Positions 61,175-64,000 of a DNA stretch of 64,000 nt are shown here, piece after piece. The stretch is from Flavobacterium daejeonense DSM 17708 (GTDB taxonomy: Bacteria > Bacteroidota > Bacteroidia > Flavobacteriales > Flavobacteriaceae): assembly GCF_000425425.1 (NCBI RefSeq), contig NZ_AUDK01000018.1, positions 1 to 64,000 of the forward strand, written 5' to 3'. A program made the position numbers and the translations under genes. A model generated the notes under the pieces. That model searched no databases. It saw only the letters and a program-made list of their open reading frames with translations, and was not told the DNA's origin. The stretch's first letter is position 1; each line of letters opens with the position of its first letter.

Positions 61175-64000
61175 ATGAGTGAGTATAAGGATGAATCAAA
61201 TCCCGATTATCGGGATTTAGTCACTAAGATAAAAGAACAGGAGCAACAAATAGAAGTATTACAAAAAGATTTAGATACCAAAAATGATTTTTTAAATGAA
61301 ATAAGAAACACTACTCAAACTTCTTCCTTTTTAATTTATTCCCTGACTATTAATGCTAAAGGCGATTTTTATTTTCCTTACATTAATAATCAGGATGATG
61401 CAATTTTTGGTTTGAATTTAAAAGAATTGAAGGATACTACTGAGATTTTGGATCATATTCATTCAGATGATCGTTTGACTCTTGTAAATAATCTTCGTCA
61501 TACACTAAATAGTTTGACACCGGTACAATTAGAATACCGCTATTTTCATCCCCAAAAAGGCTGTGTTTGGCATGAAATTAATGCTGTTCCGGCTATAAAT
61601 AAAGATGGAAGTATCAGTATTCATGGTATGATTACCGATATTACTTCCCGAATACAGGCCGAACAAAAAATGAAACGTGCCAAACGCTTGTATCTTTTTA
61701 TAAGCAGAATTAATCAGATAATTGTTCGTTCTCAAAATCAAAATCAGCTTTTTAACGAAGTTTGTTCCGCTGCGGTTGAAGAAGGTAAATTTAAAATGGC
61801 CTGGATTGGTGTCATAGATTTTGCTGCTAATTCAGTCATTCCGGTAAGTTTTGCGGGAGAAGACAATGGTTATTTGAATATTTTAAGGACAGTTAGTTTA
61901 CAACTGGATCAAAAAGGAGGAACAGGACCGGCAGGTACAGCACTGCGGCAGGAGCGTTATTATATTTGTAATTCTATTGCCGACGATCCGATTATGGAAC
62001 CATGGAGAGCGGAAGCTTTAAAAAGAGGTTTTCAGTCGTTGATGGCTATTCCCATTAAGAAATTTGATATAACAGTAGGTGTTTTTGTGATTTATGCCGC
62101 CGAGACAAACTATTTTGATGAAGAAGAAATTGGTTTATTGAAAAAGGCAACCGCCGATGTGACTTTTGCTTTGGAATTGTTCGAAAAAGAAGCACGAAGA
62201 AAACAGGCAGAAGAAGCCGTTGCCGATAGTGAAAAAAGATTCCATACCTTAACGGAAGTCTCTCCGGTGGGGATTTTCAGAACCGATTTAACCGGAGCAA
62301 CAACCTATGTCAATCAGCGTTGGACTGAAATTGTAGGGCTTGATTTTAATGAATCTGTAGGGAATGGCTGGTATTTTGTAATTCATCCGGATGATCGGGT
62401 GAAATTTTATGAAGAATGGGGAAAAGTTACCGGTCAAAGAATTCGGTCTATCTTGGAATACCGTTTTGTTAAAGAGGATGGCAGTGTGGTTTGGGTAATT
62501 GGTCAGGCAACTCCTGAAACCAATTCTGAGAATCAAATTGTCGGGTTTGTGGGAACCATTACTGATATTACCGAAAGAAAGCAGGCCGAAGATAAATTTG
62601 TTCAAACCAATAAAAAGATGGAGGCCATTATTGAAGCCATTCCGGATATGATGTTTGAGATTGATTTCTCAGGCAAAATTTTTAATTATCATTCGTCGGA
62701 TAATGATTTGTTATTAGTGCCGCCTTCGGTATTTATAGGGAAAAATTTGGTAGAAGTTTTACCTCCTGAAGCCGCATCGGTTTGTCTTTTGGCATTGAAA
62801 GAAGCTAATAATAAAGGAATTTCAAGAGGAATGCAATACAGTTTGATTTTACCCAATGACGAAGAACATTGGTTTGAATTATCAATCGCCCCAATGAAAG
62901 AAGGACAAACCTTCGAAAGTCATTTTATTGTAATTTCCAGAGATATTACCGAACAAAAAAAAATCGAAGAAGATTTACATAGAAATAAGGAAAGATACCG
63001 CGGATTACTCGATAATCTGGAAGCCGGAATTGTGGTTCATGATGCAGCAGGAACTATTATGATGTGCAATAGCCAATCGGCTAAATTGTTAGGCTATAGT
63101 GCGGAAAAATTGATTTCGAGTAAATCAGACAGCCTGAAATGGAATTTTGTTAATGAGGATTTTACTCCTATGAAAAAAGAGAATTATCCTGTAAATCAAA
63201 TTATTCAGACCAAAAAACCACTTAAAAATTTTCCTTTAGGTATTGAAAGAAAATCAGATGAAACGGTTGTTTGGGTTTTGGTCAGTGGATTTCCGATGCT
63301 GGACAATCAGGGAAATATTCAGGAAGTAGTGATTAGTTTTATTGATGTTTCTGAGCAAAAAGAAATGAATCTTGAAATTCAAAAATCGAAGGAAATTGCG
63401 GAAACTGCTAATAAATCTAAAACCGAATTTCTGGCCAATATGAGTCATGAAATCAGAACACCTTTAAATGGGATTATCGGTTTTACGTCGTTGTTGATGG
63501 AGTCGCAATTAGACCGGAAACAGCAGGAATATACCCGTACTATTAATGAATCAGCGGCAACACTGATGGATATTGTAAATGATATTTTGGATTTTTCCAA
63601 AATTGAAGCCGGAAAATTAGATTTGAAAATTGAGGAGATTGATATTTTTGCCTTAATCAATCAGGTGATTTCTTTGTTCAAATACCAGGCGAGTCAAAAG
63701 CAAATTGGTTTAGAATTGCATATCGATACTAATGTGCCACAGTTCCTTTCTGCCGATCCGTTGCGACTGAAACAAATTATTATCAATTTGGTAGGAAACG
63801 CGATTAAGTTTACTCAAAGAGGGAAAGTAGAGTTAAATGTTCAGGCGGTTTCTTCGTCAGAAGAAGATTTTGTGTCTCTTGTTTTTTCAGTAAAAGATAC
63901 CGGAATAGGAATTAAAGAACAAAATCAGGCAAAAATATTTCATTCATTTGTCCAGGAAGATACCTCTACGAGTCGTCAGTTTGGAGGAACCGGACTCGGA
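61175..64000 (+). CDS. Multi-PAS/GAF hybrid-type sensor histidine kinase (partial)
   Basis: 942 codons are open from ATG at 61175 to the window edge, so the C-terminus is missing. There is no membrane helix, so it is cytoplasmic. Order: coiled coil, PAS (about 50-160), GAF (about 166-338), PAS (about 352-470), PAS (about 478-595), PAS (about 605-735), HisKA with SHEIRTPLNG (His about 758), and HATPase_c with LVGNAIKF and DTGIGI, running out at FGGTGLG. A response-receiver or Hpt domain may follow outside the window. It senses several ligands or redox signals and is not paired with a regulator here. Confidence 0.92.
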   Translation, partial: MSEYKDESNPDYRDLVTKIKEQEQQIEVLQKDLDTKNDFLNEIRNTTQTSSFLIYSLTINAKGDFYFPYINNQDDAIFGLNLKELKDTTEILDHIHSDDRLTLVNNLRHTLNSLTPVQLEYRYFHPQKGCVWHEINAVPAINKDGSISIHGMITDITSRIQAEQKMKRAKRLYLFISRINQIIVRSQNQNQLFNEVCSAAVEEGKFKMAWIGVIDFAANSVIPVSFAGEDNGYLNILRTVSLQLDQKGGTGPAGTALRQERYYICNSIADDPIMEPWRAEALKRGFQSLMAIPIKKFDITVGVFVIYAAETNYFDEEEIGLLKKATADVTFALELFEKEARRKQAEEAVADSEKRFHTLTEVSPVGIFRTDLTGATTYVNQRWTEIVGLDFNESVGNGWYFVIHPDDRVKFYEEWGKVTGQRIRSILEYRFVKEDGSVVWVIGQATPETNSENQIVGFVGTITDITERKQAEDKFVQTNKKMEAIIEAIPDMMFEIDFSGKIFNYHSSDNDLLLVPPSVFIGKNLVEVLPPEAASVCLLALKEANNKGISRGMQYSLILPNDEEHWFELSIAPMKEGQTFESHFIVISRDITEQKKIEEDLHRNKERYRGLLDNLEAGIVVHDAAGTIMMCNSQSAKLLGYSAEKLISSKSDSLKWNFVNEDFTPMKKENYPVNQIIQTKKPLKNFPLGIERKSDETVVWVLVSGFPMLDNQGNIQEVVISFIDVSEQKEMNLEIQKSKEIAETANKSKTEFLANMSHEIRTPLNGIIGFTSLLMESQLDRKQQEYTRTINESAATLMDIVNDILDFSKIEAGKLDLKIEEIDIFALINQVISLFKYQASQKQIGLELHIDTNVPQFLSADPLRLKQIIINLVGNAIKFTQRGKVELNVQAVSSSEEDFVSLVFSVKDTGIGIKEQNQAKIFHSFVQEDTSTSRQFGGTGLG

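Noticed and set aside
1..64000. CRISPR array
   Set aside because: No regularly spaced identical repeats with unique spacers and no cas genes were found; the repeats near 17 kb are too short and irregular.

Overview
The window is chromosome of a member of the Bacteroidota, most likely Flavobacterium or a close relative. It is AT-rich. It encodes type IX secretion (T9SS) sorting domains, DUF4290, a START-like protein, a DUF493 protein and DUF433/DUF5615 pairs. Several genes are preceded by the Bacteroidota sigma-A promoter form (TTG, 17-20 nt, TAnnTTTG), clearest upstream of tRNA-Met, pyrE, nirB and the DEAD-box helicase gene.

Layout. 1-12.0 kb: two large cell-surface proteins (an HYR-domain protein cut by the window edge, and a 1620-residue LamG protein with a T9SS sorting domain) flank a four-gene unit for extracytosolic flavin chemistry: exported ankyrin protein, DUF2271 protein with a flavinylation-like motif, PepSY/flavodoxin reductase, ApbE. 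12.5-28.7 kb: a 16.1-kb integrative element in the 3' part of a tRNA-Met gene, bounded by perfect 44-bp direct repeats. It carries an AbiE toxin-antitoxin pair, a small replication module (primase-like, RepA-like helicase, ribbon-helix-helix and excisionase-like proteins, several repeat arrays), a tightly packed defence operon, and a tyrosine integrase beside the intact tRNA. No conjugation or virion genes were found.

The defence operon (about 18.0-27.0 kb, minus strand) runs: three-TM membrane protein, 51-residue peptide, OLD-family ATPase/TOPRIM nuclease and UvrD-like helicase (Gabija-like), Shedu (DUF4263) nuclease, CoiA-like/DUF6035 nuclease, HEPN protein resembling ApeA. The Shedu gene is split by a frameshift at an (AT)6 tract; one repeat unit fewer would restore 411 codons. 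This is the most interesting part of the window.

28.8-37.7 kb is housekeeping: START-like protein, class IV aminotransferase, YqgE, HU, Fmt, RecQ, DUF493, DUF4290, MurA with Asp in place of the fosfomycin-reactive Cys, and a CDF metal transporter. 37.8-49.1 kb is nitrogen and arsenic physiology: nirB-nirD-DUF4202 followed by a NarX/NarL-like two-component system with recurring TACGTA sites, then an arsR/DUF6428/phosphatase/ACR3 arsenic operon, then glnB-amtB. 49.8-64 kb: pyrE and a NUDIX gene in a head-to-head pair 7 bp apart, a DEAD-box helicase between two related inverted repeats, PhnA, CoaD, a DUF433/DUF5615 toxin-antitoxin pair whose toxin has an amber codon, Ddl, a PASTA protein with an RluD-type pseudouridine synthase, a GH28 pectinase, an AhpD-like protein, a Crp-family regulator, and the start of a large PAS/GAF histidine kinase cut by the right edge.
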